Source: Gallaecimonas sp. GXIMD4217
GTDB lineage: Bacteria > Pseudomonadota > Gammaproteobacteria > Enterobacterales > Gallaecimonadaceae
DNA length: 64,000 nt
NCBI RefSeq assembly: GCF_038087665.1
Contig: NZ_CP149925.1
Location: forward strand, 1,798,870-1,862,869
Direction of reading: 5' to 3'
Each line of letters opens with the position of its first letter. Position 1 is the first letter of the stretch. The translations under genes were made by a program, and so were the position numbers. Below the pieces are notes generated by a model. The model was given only the letters and a program-made list of their open reading frames with translations. It had not been told where the DNA came from and did not search any database. This document shows positions 50,560 to 59,644 of this stretch, piece after piece.

Positions 50560-51579
50560 ATGACGACGCCTCTAACCATCCTGGGGAGAGCCCTGCTCCC
50601 CCTACTCCTGTCCCTGCCCCTGTGGGCCAAGGACTGCCCCGATGCCGTGCTGCTGGCCCGGCTGCAGGCACTGAGCGAGGTGACACCGGCCGAGCTCAGG
50701 GAACAACTGCGGGAAGACCGGCTGCTGGCCAGGCACGCCCGTAGCCGCTACGGCGCCGAACTCAAGGCGCCATCCCGGGTCGGCTACGGGCGCCAGGCGC
50801 GCATCGCCCTTGCCTGGCAGCAGCTGGTTGCCCCTATAGCCGATGCACCGCTCAAGGCGCGCCTGGCCAGGGCCAAGTTCGATGGCAGTACCCTGGGCCT
50901 GGACGACCACACCTGGACCGGGGAGCAACTGGCCCCCTACCTCAACTACCAGGGGCGGCTGGCCCTGGCCGAAAGGGATCAGGCTTTTTTGCAGCGCAGC
51001 CTCAGCAACCTGGCGGCCCTGGAGCTGACCCCCGAGGTGCTTGTTGAGGCCGGCTGGCCGAGCACTCGCATCCAGTGCTCCCGAGCCCTGGTGGCCAACC
51101 GCCTCGACCGGCAGTGGTTGCAGCAGCACCTCGGCCTTGGCGCCGATCCCCACCACGACAGCGACCACCTGCGCCGGCTGGCCGCCGCCGTGACCCGGGA
51201 GGAGATAGCCCACTACTACCAGGCGCACCGGGCCGACTTCCGCCAACTGGACGAGGTCGACGTCCACCTCTACCTGGGCGACAACAGGGACGATCTCAAG
51301 CCCCAGAGCAACGCCCCCGTCACCTTGAAACGGGCCGAGGCCCAGGGCGACGTGCTCAAGACATTGGCCTTCGTCACCCCGGCCGACGGCAAGTCGGCGG
51401 TGATCCGGCTGCCGGACGGCCGCTTCGGCCAGGCCGAGCTACTGGCACGGCGCTTCAAGACCCTGGCCGCGGATTCCGAGTCCGTGGCCTATGTGGCCCG
51501 CCAGGCCATTGCCCGGCAGAAGGCCAAGGCGCAGTTCCAGGCGCTGCTGGCCCGGCTCAAGCGGGAGGAGGTGCCGTGA
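50560..51579 (+). CDS. Periplasmic PpiC/SurA-like protein (degenerate peptidyl-prolyl isomerase)
   Basis: A 339-residue protein with a signal peptide (LLPLLLSLPLWA). A helical N-terminal region (residues 30-215) includes LTPEVLVEAGW. Then VTREEIAHYYQAHRADFRQLDEVDVHLYLGD (about 211-241) matches the linker and first strand of parvulin PPIases, normally ...VRARHIL. The rest of a parvulin domain is not convincingly present, so it may be a chaperone without isomerase activity. Begins 3 bp after the phospholipase-like gene and overlaps the next gene by 4 bp. Confidence 0.65.
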   Translation: MTTPLTILGRALLPLLLSLPLWAKDCPDAVLLARLQALSEVTPAELREQLREDRLLARHARSRYGAELKAPSRVGYGRQARIALAWQQLVAPIADAPLKARLARAKFDGSTLGLDDHTWTGEQLAPYLNYQGRLALAERDQAFLQRSLSNLAALELTPEVLVEAGWPSTRIQCSRALVANRLDRQWLQQHLGLGADPHHDSDHLRRLAAAVTREEIAHYYQAHRADFRQLDEVDVHLYLGDNRDDLKPQSNAPVTLKRAEAQGDVLKTLAFVTPADGKSAVIRLPDGRFGQAELLARRFKTLAADSESVAYVARQAIARQKAKAQFQALLARLKREEVP

Positions 51580-52073
51580 AACGCCTCTTCCTGGGCCTGG
51601 CCCTGTTCGCCGCCATGCTGGCCTGGCGCTGGCCGGCAGCGCCGGCACCATCGCCGCCAGGAGAATCCCAGCGGCAGGCCCCGGCACCGGCGCTGTTGCC
51701 GGAGGCCGCAAGGCAGGCACCGCTGCAGGCGCGAGCTGTGCCGCCGGAAACAGGGGCGAGCACGCCTCTCCAGGCTCAAGTCCCCCTGGCCGATCCGGCC
51801 CGGCCGCCGCTGGCCAGGCGGCCCCCCGTCACGCGTCCCTCTTCCGAGGTGCTGGCCGACCCCGACACCTACCTCGAATGGGAGAACGACGCCCACCGGG
51901 CCCTGCTACGGGCCTTCGTGGCGGCGGCCCGCAAGCGTATCCCGGAGCTGGAAAGGCTCGTCGAGCGGGGCCGGGCCGAGGGCCTGCCACCTCAGACCCT
52001 CCAGGAAGGCATCGACAAGGTCGAGGCCCTGAAAAAAGTGCTGGCCGACACAGAGCGGCAACTGACGCCTTGA
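51576..52073 (+). CDS. Membrane-anchored Pro-rich/helical protein (GTG start)
   Basis: A 165-residue protein from a GTG that overlaps the previous stop (GTGA), with GGGAGGAGG upstream. One N-terminal span (residues 4-18), a roughly 75-residue Pro/Ala/Arg linker, then a helical domain (residues 90-160) with EWENDAHRALLRAFVAAARKR and repeating hydrophobics. The anchor, linker and helices plan recalls lipase-specific foldases and other steric chaperones, only by layout. Last gene of the phospholipase-like operon. No family recognised. Confidence 0.72.
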   Translation: MKRLFLGLALFAAMLAWRWPAAPAPSPPGESQRQAPAPALLPEAARQAPLQARAVPPETGASTPLQAQVPLADPARPPLARRPPVTRPSSEVLADPDTYLEWENDAHRALLRAFVAAARKRIPELERLVERGRAEGLPPQTLQEGIDKVEALKKVLADTERQLTP

Positions 52074-52202
52074 ACCAGGCATGGTTCTTGCCTAACGTTG
52101 TCACCCCCTTGTGAATGCCATGGAAAACGGTCTCAAGTGCCCAGGGAACAGGTCGATAAGGGGCAACAAGCCAAGAACAATGACTTTTGAGGACCGCCTT
52201 CC

Positions 52203-53720
52203 ATGCGTGAAGTGAAGTTCCGTTGGGTAGACCGCTATCTCATCCACATGACCTTGCAGGAAAAGCAAATGCTGCTGTTCTTCCTGCCCCTGCTGGTGAT
52301 CCTGGCCTTCGTGGCCATCATGGTCAGTCAGGTACACCAGGCCGGCATCGACGGCCAGATCCGCGCCGGCCAGGCCAGGGTGGAAGCCGCCGCCGGCGCC
52401 CTCAGCCAGGTGGAGCCGGCCCAGGCGCCCACGGTGCTCAAGGCCATGGCCCCGGAACTGCAGCTCTACGACAACGGCAACCAGGCGGTCAACGGCCTGG
52501 GCGGCGACCTGCAGGGCCGCCTGCGCCAGCTCAAGGGCGAGGATCTGCTCGTCGACGGCGACATGGCCTACATCGGCCATGCCGTGGCCGGCAAGGACTG
52601 GTACCTGGGCCTGTCACTGGATCTGTCCAAGGCCGGTGGCAATGTCTGGGAGGAGCTGCAGAGCTGGCTTATCATCATGGCCGTGGCCGTCTTGCTGATG
52701 GCCATGACCACCTACTATGTGGCCACCTTCATCGGCGGCGCCCTCTACTCCAACGTCCAGGCCATCAACAGGGTCGCCGACGGCGATCTCACCTTCCGCC
52801 TCAACTTCTTCCGGGTCCGGGATGAGTTCTCCATCCTGGCCATCGCCATCGACAAGCTGGCCGAGCGCCAGCAGAACCTGGTCACCCTGATCAGCGACAC
52901 CGCTAACGCCCTGGGCCAGTCCGCCGACAGCTTCCGCACCCATGCCGGCAACGCCGAGGGCCTGGCCCAGGCCCAGCGTCAGCATCTTGACTCCCTGGCC
53001 ACGGCCATGGAGGAGATGAGCGCCGCCGTCAAGGAAGTGGCGCAGAACGCCGAGCACGCCTCCGCCGAGACCCAGCTGGCCTCCGACGAGTCCAACAAGG
53101 GCGCCCAGAACATCCAGGAGACCATCAACGCCATCGAGACCCTGTCCCAGGAGATCTTCGAGGCCTCCTCGGCCATGGCCAAGGTCAACGACAACGCCAG
53201 GCGCATCGACGAGGTGGTCACCACCATCAACGCCATCTCCGAGCAGACCAACCTGCTGGCCCTGAACGCCGCCATCGAAGCGGCCCGGGCCGGCGAGCAG
53301 GGCCGCGGCTTCGCGGTGGTGGCCGACGAGGTCCGCTCCCTGGCCGCCCGCACCCAGCAGGCCACGGTGGAGATCCAGGGCATGATCGAGGAGCTGCAGA
53401 GCGGCACCAATGAGGTCACCCAGATCATGGACAAGACCGTGGCCCAGGCCGAACAGGGCGGCGCCCTGGTGGCCCAGGCCGGCCAGGATCTGGACACCAT
53501 CACCAGGCACTCCGAGCGGGTGTTCTCCATGATGGCGCAGATCGCCGCCAGCGCCGAACAGCAAAGCTCGGTGGCGGACGAAATCGCCCACAACATCACC
53601 GACGTGCGCCAGCAGTCCCTGGAAGTGGAACACGCCGCAGTGGAAAACGCCGCCGGCACCGAGGAGCTGCTGGAAACCGCCAAGAAGCTCAAGGACATCC
53701 TCCAGGGCCTGAAGATCTAA
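52203..53720 (+). CDS. Methyl-accepting chemotaxis protein
   Basis: A 505-residue chemoreceptor. Span 1 is at about 24-44; a short periplasmic domain (45-155) with a Cache-like [20 protein letters not shown] ending; span 2 at about 158-182; HAMP; then a signalling helix bundle with the hairpin [32 protein letters not shown]. Gln/Glu methylation-type sites are present in the bundle, but no C-terminal NWETF pentapeptide for CheR/CheB tethering. Ligand unknown. Follows the phospholipase-like operon by 129 bp and has its own terminator. Confidence 0.92.
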   Translation: MREVKFRWVDRYLIHMTLQEKQMLLFFLPLLVILAFVAIMVSQVHQAGIDGQIRAGQARVEAAAGALSQVEPAQAPTVLKAMAPELQLYDNGNQAVNGLGGDLQGRLRQLKGEDLLVDGDMAYIGHAVAGKDWYLGLSLDLSKAGGNVWEELQSWLIIMAVAVLLMAMTTYYVATFIGGALYSNVQAINRVADGDLTFRLNFFRVRDEFSILAIAIDKLAERQQNLVTLISDTANALGQSADSFRTHAGNAEGLAQAQRQHLDSLATAMEEMSAAVKEVAQNAEHASAETQLASDESNKGAQNIQETINAIETLSQEIFEASSAMAKVNDNARRIDEVVTTINAISEQTNLLALNAAIEAARAGEQGRGFAVVADEVRSLAARTQQATVEIQGMIEELQSGTNEVTQIMDKTVAQAEQGGALVAQAGQDLDTITRHSERVFSMMAQIAASAEQQSSVADEIAHNITDVRQQSLEVEHAAVENAAGTEELLETAKKLKDILQGLKI

Positions 53721-53732
53721 GGCCCTGCCCCG

Positions 53733-53759
53733 AAAAGGCCGCTTGCCGCGGCCTTTTTT
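53733..53759 (+). terminator. Terminator of the chemoreceptor gene
   Basis: AAAAGGCCGC-TTGCC-GCGGCCTTTTTT stem-loop, 12 bp after the stop. Confidence 0.9.
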
Positions 53760-53814
53760 ATTGCCCCGGCAGCGACTACAATCCCCTCCCCCAACACAAA
53801 CAGCCGGTAGCCCC

Positions 53815-55008
53815 ATGCCCCGCAACGCCCTTGTCCTGGCCGAAGGCCGCGAAAAATCCCTGAAGCGCCACCATCCCTGGATCTTTTCCAAGGCCGTGCA
53901 TCACCTCAAGGGCAAGCCCAAGGCCGGTGACACCGTCGAGATCTACGGCAAGGACGGCACCTGGCTGGCCCGGGGCGCCTACAGCCCCGAGTCGCAGATC
54001 CGCGCCCGCGTCTGGACCTTCGACAAGGACGAGCAAATCGACGCCGCCTTCTTCGAGCGCCGCATCCGCGCCGCTAACCAGAGCCGCCAGGCCCTGGTGC
54101 AGCGCCAGGGCCTGACCGGCTACCGGGTGGTGGCGGCCGAATCCGACGGCCTGCCCGGCATCACCATCGACCGTTACGCCGACGTGCTGGTCTGCCAGCT
54201 GCTGTCCACCGGTGCCGAGCGCTGGCGCGACGCCATAGTCCAGGCCCTGCAGGCACAATTCCCGGGCTGCACCATCTACGAGCGCTCCGACGTGGAGGTA
54301 CGCCGCAAGGAAGGCCTGGAGCCGGTGATGGGGCCACTGCAGGGCGAAGCGCCCAGTGAACCCGTGGTCATCGAGGAGAACGGCATCAGGCTGCTGGTGG
54401 ACGTGCCCGGCGGCCACAAGACCGGCTACTACCTGGATCAGCGTGACAACCGCGCCGCGGTGATGCCCCATGTCAAGGACAAGGCCGTGCTGAACTGCTT
54501 CTCCTATACGGGGGGCTTCGGCGTCTATGCCCTCAAGGGCGGCGCCGCCCGGGTCACCCAGGTGGACGTGTCCGGCCCGGCCCTGGCGCTGGCCCGCCAG
54601 AACCTGGAGCTGAACGGCCTGGATCTCGCCAGGGCCGAGTTCGTCCAGGAAGACGTCTTCGCCCTGCTACGCCGCTACCAGGAAGAGGGCCGCCGGTTCG
54701 ACGTGGTGGTGCTGGATCCGCCCAAGTTCGTCGATTCCAAGGCCAACCTCAAGTCCGGCTGCCGCGGCTACAAGGACATCAACCTCCAGGCCATGAAGCT
54801 GGTGCGCCCGGGCGGCACCCTGCTGACCTTCTCCTGCTCCGGACTGATGGACATGAACCTGTTCCAGAAGATCGTCGCCGACGCGGCCCTGGACGCCGGC
54901 CGCAACGCCCGCATCACCCAGTGGCTGACCCAGGCCCCGGATCACCCGGTGCACACCGCCTACCCCGAAGGCCTCTACCTCAAGGGCCTGGTGCTGCAGA
55001 TAGACTGA
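53815..55008 (+). CDS. rlmI: 23S rRNA (cytosine-1962-C5) methyltransferase RlmI
   Basis: A 397-residue RNA methyltransferase. An N-terminal PUA domain ([23 protein letters not shown]) precedes the SAM domain, with [18 protein letters not shown] (motif I), VVLDPPKF (motif IV) and FSCSG carrying the catalytic cysteine. [17 protein letters not shown] is an RlmI hallmark. It modifies C1962 of 23S rRNA. The open frame upstream is dropped, since homology begins at [15 protein letters not shown]. Monocistronic. Confidence 0.94.
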   Translation: MPRNALVLAEGREKSLKRHHPWIFSKAVHHLKGKPKAGDTVEIYGKDGTWLARGAYSPESQIRARVWTFDKDEQIDAAFFERRIRAANQSRQALVQRQGLTGYRVVAAESDGLPGITIDRYADVLVCQLLSTGAERWRDAIVQALQAQFPGCTIYERSDVEVRRKEGLEPVMGPLQGEAPSEPVVIEENGIRLLVDVPGGHKTGYYLDQRDNRAAVMPHVKDKAVLNCFSYTGGFGVYALKGGAARVTQVDVSGPALALARQNLELNGLDLARAEFVQEDVFALLRRYQEEGRRFDVVVLDPPKFVDSKANLKSGCRGYKDINLQAMKLVRPGGTLLTFSCSGLMDMNLFQKIVADAALDAGRNARITQWLTQAPDHPVHTAYPEGLYLKGLVLQID

Positions 55009-55019
55009 GTTGCTGACAA

Positions 55020-55042
55020 GAAAGGGCCACTGGCCCTTTTTT
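55020..55042 (+). terminator. Terminator of rlmI
   Basis: AAAGGGCCA / TGGCCCTTT palindrome with extra T, 11 bp after the stop codon. Confidence 0.85.
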
Positions 55043-55076
55043 GTTTTCCCGGACCGGCCCCAGACTCGGTTTGCCG

Positions 55077-55104
55077 GTTGAAAAATGACCAATCGCCGCC
55101 ATAT
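55077..55104 (+). promoter_or_regulatory. Sigma-32 (heat-shock) promoter of hsp20
   Basis: -35 GTTGAAA (55077-55083; consensus CTTGAAA, 6 of 7), 13-bp spacer, -10 CGCCATAT (55097-55104; consensus CCCCATNT, 6 of 7 fixed). It is 36 bp before the small heat-shock ATG. The spacing is within the sigma-32 range. Confidence 0.8.
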
Positions 55105-55139
55105 TTCTCCTTGGGTACACAGCAACGGAGGAATTCACC

Positions 55140-55559
55140 ATGATCCCGGCACGTTGGAACCCCTTCAAAGAGTTTGACGATCTGCTCAGCAGCTATGTGC
55201 AGCGCCATCCCCTGGCCCGCCTGGGCGGTGAGGACGCCACCTGGCTGCCGGCGGTGGACATCGACGAGGACGACAATGCCTTCCATCTTGCCATGGAGAT
55301 CCCCGGCATGGACAAGGACAACGTCAAGGTGCGGATCCAGAACGGCATGCTGGAGATCAGCGGCGAACGCCAGGTGGAAACCAAGGGCGAGAAGCACCGC
55401 CAGGAACGCTTCTACGGCAGCTTCAGCCGCAGCTTCAGCCTGCCGGACAATGTGGACCAGCAGGGCATCAGCGCCCGTTTCGACAATGGCGTGCTGCATC
55501 TGGCCCTGCCCAAGCGCGCCGCGGCCGAGCCGGACAGCCACGAGATCGCCATCGACTGA
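55140..55559 (+). CDS. Hsp20/alpha-crystallin small heat-shock protein
   Basis: A 139-residue ATP-independent holdase chaperone. The N-terminal arm (WNPFKEFDDLLSSY) leads into the alpha-crystallin domain (about 36-128): AVDIDEDDNAFHLAMEIPGM, KVRIQNGMLEISGER, ERFYGSFSRSFSLP and the A-x-x-x-N-G-V-L motif (ARFDNGVLHLALPK). The C-terminus ends HEIAID, containing the I-x-I oligomerisation motif. It is closer to class A Hsp20 than to the IbpA/B pair. ACGGAGGAATTC supplies a strong ribosome site. Confidence 0.93.
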   Translation: MIPARWNPFKEFDDLLSSYVQRHPLARLGGEDATWLPAVDIDEDDNAFHLAMEIPGMDKDNVKVRIQNGMLEISGERQVETKGEKHRQERFYGSFSRSFSLPDNVDQQGISARFDNGVLHLALPKRAAAEPDSHEIAID

Positions 55560-55589
55560 TCGGCCTTTGGCCCGACGCAATACCGAGGG

Positions 55590-55620
55590 GAGCGGGGCCA
55601 CCCTGCTCCCCGCTCTTTTT
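55590..55620 (+). terminator. Terminator of hsp20
   Basis: GAGCGGGG / CCCCGCTC stem with a ten-base loop, followed by five T. It runs up to the stop codon of the convergent lysR gene. Confidence 0.85.
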
Positions 55621-56548
55621 AGCTGCTCCCTGCGCGCCCTTGGGCCGGCTCCAGGGCCGGCGGCAAGGCTTCCACCAGGAACGCCCATACTGCCTGGGCG
55701 GCCCGGCTGCGCCTGCCGAGACAGACCAGGCTGATGGGACTGACCTCCGGATGCCGCCAGTCGCCAAGGATTGCCACCAGCTCCCCCGACGCCAGCTGGT
55801 TACGCAGCAGCAGGGGGTCGGCCATGATCACCCCCAGGCCGGCGCAGGCCATGTCCACCAGGGCCCGGCTGTTGTCGGTGGTGATGACGGGCTTGACGTC
55901 CAGGGTAAAGGTGGTGCCGTCCGCCCCTTGAAACGGCCAGTGGCACAAGCCGCTGCCTGCGGCCTTGAACACCAGGCAGTCGTGGTCGGCCAGCTGCTGC
56001 GGGCTTTGTGGCCTGCCGCGCGATGCCAGGTAGGCAGGCGAAGCGAACCAGCCCCAATGCTTGCTGCCCACCCTTCGTGCGATCAGGTTTGAGTCCGGCA
56101 AGGCGCCTATCCGCAGCGCGATGTCGACCTGCTCCGCCAGCAGGTCCACCGTCCTGTCTTCGAAACCGATGTCCAGCTCGACGTCCGGGTACAGGCGGCG
56201 CAGCTCCTGCAGCAGGGGCAGGATATACGCCTGGCCCAACAGCACGCTGGTGCTGAGCTTGACCTTGCCGCTCACCGTCGCCTGCATGCGTTCCATCACC
56301 CCTGCCAACTGTTCCAGCACCCCGGCCAGGGCGCCGCTGCCGTCCAGCAGCTGCTGGCCCACCTCGGTGACCTGGACACTGCGGGTAGAGCGCCTGAGCA
56401 GCGGCTGGCCGACCGCCTCTTCCAGTTGCCGGACCTTCTTGCTGACCGAGGAACGCGGCAGCTCCAGGGCGGTTGCGGCCCCCTGGAAACTGCCGCGCTC
56501 GGCAACCAGGCGAAAGACATGCAGCAGGGGCAGGTGGTTGAAATGCAT
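55619..56548 (-). CDS. LysR-family transcriptional regulator
   Basis: A 309-residue LTTR. Helix-turn-helix GSFQGAATALELPRSSVSKKVRQLEEAVGQPLLRRSTRSVQVTEVG; ligand domain from GKVKLSTSVLLGQAY. CrgA/AaeR-like subgroup. It is divergent from an SDR gene at 56655 with a roughly 100-bp shared promoter region that holds a 13-bp inverted repeat, so it likely controls both genes. The ten codons upstream of MHFNHLPLLHVF are discarded since the LTTR fold begins here. Confidence 0.9.
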   Translation of the reverse strand: MHFNHLPLLHVFRLVAERGSFQGAATALELPRSSVSKKVRQLEEAVGQPLLRRSTRSVQVTEVGQQLLDGSGALAGVLEQLAGVMERMQATVSGKVKLSTSVLLGQAYILPLLQELRRLYPDVELDIGFEDRTVDLLAEQVDIALRIGALPDSNLIARRVGSKHWGWFASPAYLASRGRPQSPQQLADHDCLVFKAAGSGLCHWPFQGADGTTFTLDVKPVITTDNSRALVDMACAGLGVIMADPLLLRNQLASGELVAILGDWRHPEVSPISLVCLGRRSRAAQAVWAFLVEALPPALEPAQGRAGSS

Positions 56549-56559
56549 CTTCAATACCA

Positions 56560-56609
56560 GTTTCCATTTAGGAACCAATTGATTAGCACATTGCTACCTA
56601 ATTGGAAAC
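56560..56609. promoter_or_regulatory. LysR-type operator between lysR and SDR genes
   Basis: Arms GTTTCCATTTAGG (56560-56572) and CCTAATTGGAAAC (56597-56609) are inverse complements at 12 of 13 positions, 24 bp apart, centred in the divergent promoter region. Two-site arrangements of this kind are typical of LysR regulators. Confidence 0.65.
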
Positions 56610-56654
56610 CAAGGCTTTTGTTATGTTGGCACTCCCACGACAAGGAGAGCCAAG

Positions 56655-57383
56655 ATGAAACAACAAAGCCTACTGATCACCGGCGCCACCTCGGGCATAG
56701 GCCTTGCCCTGGCAAGGCAATTCAGCTCGGCCGGCCACCAGGTGATCATCACCGGGCGCGACGGCGCCAAGCTTGAAGGCGTCGCCCATGAGCTGGGCTG
56801 CCGTACCTTCCTGGCCGACAGCGCCGATCTGGCTCAGTTGCAACGCATGGCCGAGACCCTGGCCGGTGAAGGCGTTCGCCTCGATGGCCTGGTGCTGAAC
56901 GCCGGCGTCTTCCATCCTCGCCATTTCACCGACCTCAGCGAGGCGGATTTCGACCTCACCATGGCTATCAACGCCAAAGGCCCGCTCTTTACGCTCCAGG
57001 CGCTGCTGCCATGCCTTGCCAATCCGTCCAGCGTGGTGTTCGTTTCCAGCATCGCCGTCGACAGGGGCTTTGCCGGTTGCTCCGTCTACGCCGCCAGCAA
57101 GGCCGCCGCCGAAGCCTATATCCGGGTCGCCAACATGGAGCTGGCCGAGCGCGGCATTCGCATCAACTCGGTGCGCCCGGGCGTCACCGCCACCGAAATA
57201 CAGGGCAAGGCGGGCCTGAGCGAGGCTCGGCAGGCCGAACTCTTTGCCAGCTTGACCACAACGCCCATCGGCCGCGTGCTGACCCCGGATGACCAGCTCG
57301 GCGCCATCGCCTTTTTGCTGTCGGACGCCTCCCTGGCCATGCGCAATGCGATCATCGAGGTGGACGGCGGCTACCTGCTGTAG
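56655..57383 (+). CDS. Short-chain dehydrogenase/reductase, LysR-controlled
   Basis: A 242-residue classical SDR. TGATSGIG (residues 9-16), TGRD for cofactor choice, LNAGVF, SS (VSSIAV), YAASKAA with catalytic Tyr/Lys, and RPGVTATEI. It belongs to the quinone- or aldehyde-type SDRs that sit opposite a LysR gene, so a role in electrophile removal is plausible, not shown. AAGGAGAG precedes the ATG. Confidence 0.9.
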   Translation: MKQQSLLITGATSGIGLALARQFSSAGHQVIITGRDGAKLEGVAHELGCRTFLADSADLAQLQRMAETLAGEGVRLDGLVLNAGVFHPRHFTDLSEADFDLTMAINAKGPLFTLQALLPCLANPSSVVFVSSIAVDRGFAGCSVYAASKAAAEAYIRVANMELAERGIRINSVRPGVTATEIQGKAGLSEARQAELFASLTTTPIGRVLTPDDQLGAIAFLLSDASLAMRNAIIEVDGGYLL

Positions 57384-57687
57384 CGCCCCGGCCAGGCCGG
57401 CTCCCTTTCCCGGGGAGGCGGCCCGGCCACAGCGTTACCCTGAGAGCCATGTTTCGGGCAGTGCCGGCCCCAATGCTGGCCGGCACGCCGGTCACGAGCT
57501 ATTTTGGAAGGGATGTCGGGCGGCAAGGATAAAGGTACTCGGCTTCACGGGATAATCTTTATGGCCTGCATCCCGGACCCAAAAGAAAATAGGGATTACA
57601 ATATCAGCATTTGAAAACGGCCCTTAAGCCAGAACTGCAATAGCTTTGCTGTAGGGACTGAGCAAGCCCGGGGATAAATCAATCAAA
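57384..57687. other. 304-bp gap with a 9-bp hairpin, no gene seen
   Basis: No convincing ORF. The notable feature is a perfect inverted repeat GTGCCGGCC (57461-57469) / GGCCGGCAC (57478-57486) without a T run. The right part is AT-richer, with a TACAAT hexamer in GGGATTACAATATC that may be the -10 of the following diguanylate cyclase, although no good -35 is present. Confidence 0.5.
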
Positions 57688-59493
57688 ATGCAGATATCAC
57701 CAGCCAATAACGGCTCCCAGCCAGGGCTGTTGACAGGAAAAAACCTGACGGACACCCGGCGCCGAAGCAGCCCCCTTTTCCCGGGCATACCCAATGGCTT
57801 CCGTACCCTTTGCCAGGCACTGCTGGCCGTAGCCTTACTCTGCCTTTTCCCTGTTGCCGTCAGCGCCAGCGGCAGCACCATGGAGCTGAACAGCGAGCAT
57901 CGGCTGGTTGCCGATCACAACCTGTGGTACCCCCTGGAGCCCTCCCTGCTCCAGGGCGATTTGGCGCAATTGAAAAGCCATGTAGCGGCCACTGAGCCGG
58001 TCAAGGGCAGCATCATTGGTCGCGCCGGTGCCTTTATCACCCACCTTGAGCTTGCCAGCGGCAGCAGCCAAACCTGGTTTGTGATCCCCAGCGCCAATTT
58101 CATCGATAGCGCCGTGGCCTATTGGCAGCCCGAAGGCAAGCCGGCCATCAAGCTGGCCCGTCTCTCGCAATTGGGCCTTTCATACACGCCGAGGATAATG
58201 CACGCACGGGCATTACCCCTGCCCATGGCACAAGATCAGCGGGGCACACTTTGGCTCGCCATCTCAGCGAAACATTTCCCGACCCCCGTATCTATCAGCC
58301 TTTATTCGCACCAGGCCTTCAGCAAGCATCAGCTCCTTAGCAATTATGTGACGGGGGCATCCATAGTCGTCATGCTGACCCTCGCCTTCCTGGCGTTGAC
58401 CATCTACATGCGAACGGCGGAGCCTCTTACGCTGACCTGTGCCGGCTATGTCGGTTTGCATGGTATCGGCTGGGCCGCAGCCGCCGGTGTCCTCAATGAC
58501 CTGCTGCAGCCAAGCCAGCTGAACCTCACCTATGCCGGCATGTACCTCTTTCCTTTTGCCATTGCCTGCGCCAGCCTGTTCACCAAAGCGCTGTTCAATT
58601 GCCAGGAGAAATTCCCGCGCCTGGGTAAACGCCTCGGCACACTGGCCAAGGCCGTGACGGCCTTGGGTATTGTCATGCTCTGGCTTCCCTTTCAGATCAC
58701 CTTTTACCTCTCCCACCTCATAGCCGCCTTGTGGGTTGGCTTGAGCATCTGGATAGGCATTACCATGCTGTCCAACCAGGATTTCAGGGCCAAGTATTAT
58801 CTGTTCGGGAACCTCTGCTACAGCCTGTCGCTGCTCTACTACGTCATCTCACATTCACTGACAGCCCCTGGCCTGCCATACCCCGAGCTGACGGTCGTTG
58901 CTGCTCTTACCATTGATTGCATCTGTATTCTGTTGTCATTGTCGGAGTGGATAAAAATAAAGCAGAACGGCTTCAACCGCATGTTTTACGAGGCAAGGAT
59001 AGATCCGCTCACCAAGGTGGGAAACCGGCTGTTCATGAACGAAAAACTGTCGTTACTCTGTGGCCACCACATCATCGCCTTCATCGATTTTGACGGCATG
59101 AAAAACATCAACGACACCATGGGCCACGATGCCGGAGACAGGTTCTTGTCACAGGCCGCGGCCTTGATGCGGGAACGTGTCGCCAAGACAGGCGAAGTGT
59201 TCAGGACAGGCGGCGATGAATTTGTCTGGCTGATACAGGCCGCCGACCGGGAGGAACTGGTGTCTTTGGTCGGCCAATTGGATAAGACCGTCTCCGAGCT
59301 TGAAGCCAGCATCAGAAAAAGCTGGCCAGATGCCGGCATCAGCTTTGGCCTTGCCAGCAGCCTGGACTGCAAGAGCACCTCTGAATGCTTGAGAATGGCC
59401 GACCGGGCAATGTATCAACACAAGAAGAGCAAGAAGAAAACCCGCCACCAGGCACCACTGAAAAACAAATGGGATAAGGTGGAAATCAATTAG
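57688..59493 (+). CDS. 7TMR-DISM-type diguanylate cyclase
   Basis: A 601-residue membrane protein. An N-terminal signal segment (about 43-60) and a periplasmic beta domain (65-205) that fits 7TMR-DISM extracellular domain 2 precede seven spans (about 225-420). A cytoplasmic GGDEF domain ends the protein (RTGGDEF, G508-F512; FIDFDGMKNINDTMGHDAGD). No RxxD I-site lies five residues before GGDEF. It should make c-di-GMP in response to a periplasmic ligand, possibly a carbohydrate. AT-richer and less biased codons than neighbours. The start is uncertain, with only a weak GGGGA upstream. Confidence 0.85.
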   Translation: MQISPANNGSQPGLLTGKNLTDTRRRSSPLFPGIPNGFRTLCQALLAVALLCLFPVAVSASGSTMELNSEHRLVADHNLWYPLEPSLLQGDLAQLKSHVAATEPVKGSIIGRAGAFITHLELASGSSQTWFVIPSANFIDSAVAYWQPEGKPAIKLARLSQLGLSYTPRIMHARALPLPMAQDQRGTLWLAISAKHFPTPVSISLYSHQAFSKHQLLSNYVTGASIVVMLTLAFLALTIYMRTAEPLTLTCAGYVGLHGIGWAAAAGVLNDLLQPSQLNLTYAGMYLFPFAIACASLFTKALFNCQEKFPRLGKRLGTLAKAVTALGIVMLWLPFQITFYLSHLIAALWVGLSIWIGITMLSNQDFRAKYYLFGNLCYSLSLLYYVISHSLTAPGLPYPELTVVAALTIDCICILLSLSEWIKIKQNGFNRMFYEARIDPLTKVGNRLFMNEKLSLLCGHHIIAFIDFDGMKNINDTMGHDAGDRFLSQAAALMRERVAKTGEVFRTGGDEFVWLIQAADREELVSLVGQLDKTVSELEASIRKSWPDAGISFGLASSLDCKSTSECLRMADRAMYQHKKSKKKTRHQAPLKNKWDKVEIN

Positions 59494-59644
59494 CACCGTC
59501 ATAAACATCCACCAAACCGGGCAATGCACTCCCGCTCCCCTGCCCTCGCCAGCGCCGGCCGGGCAAGGGAAACAGCCAATGTATTTGCAAACAAATACAA
59601 CATGATGGCACCTTGTTGAAAATGTGGCCGTCTGGCGAGGAACA

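Noticed and set aside
55140-55559. IbpA/IbpB pair
   Set aside because: Only one Hsp20 gene is present and its N-terminal arm is closer to class A Hsp20.
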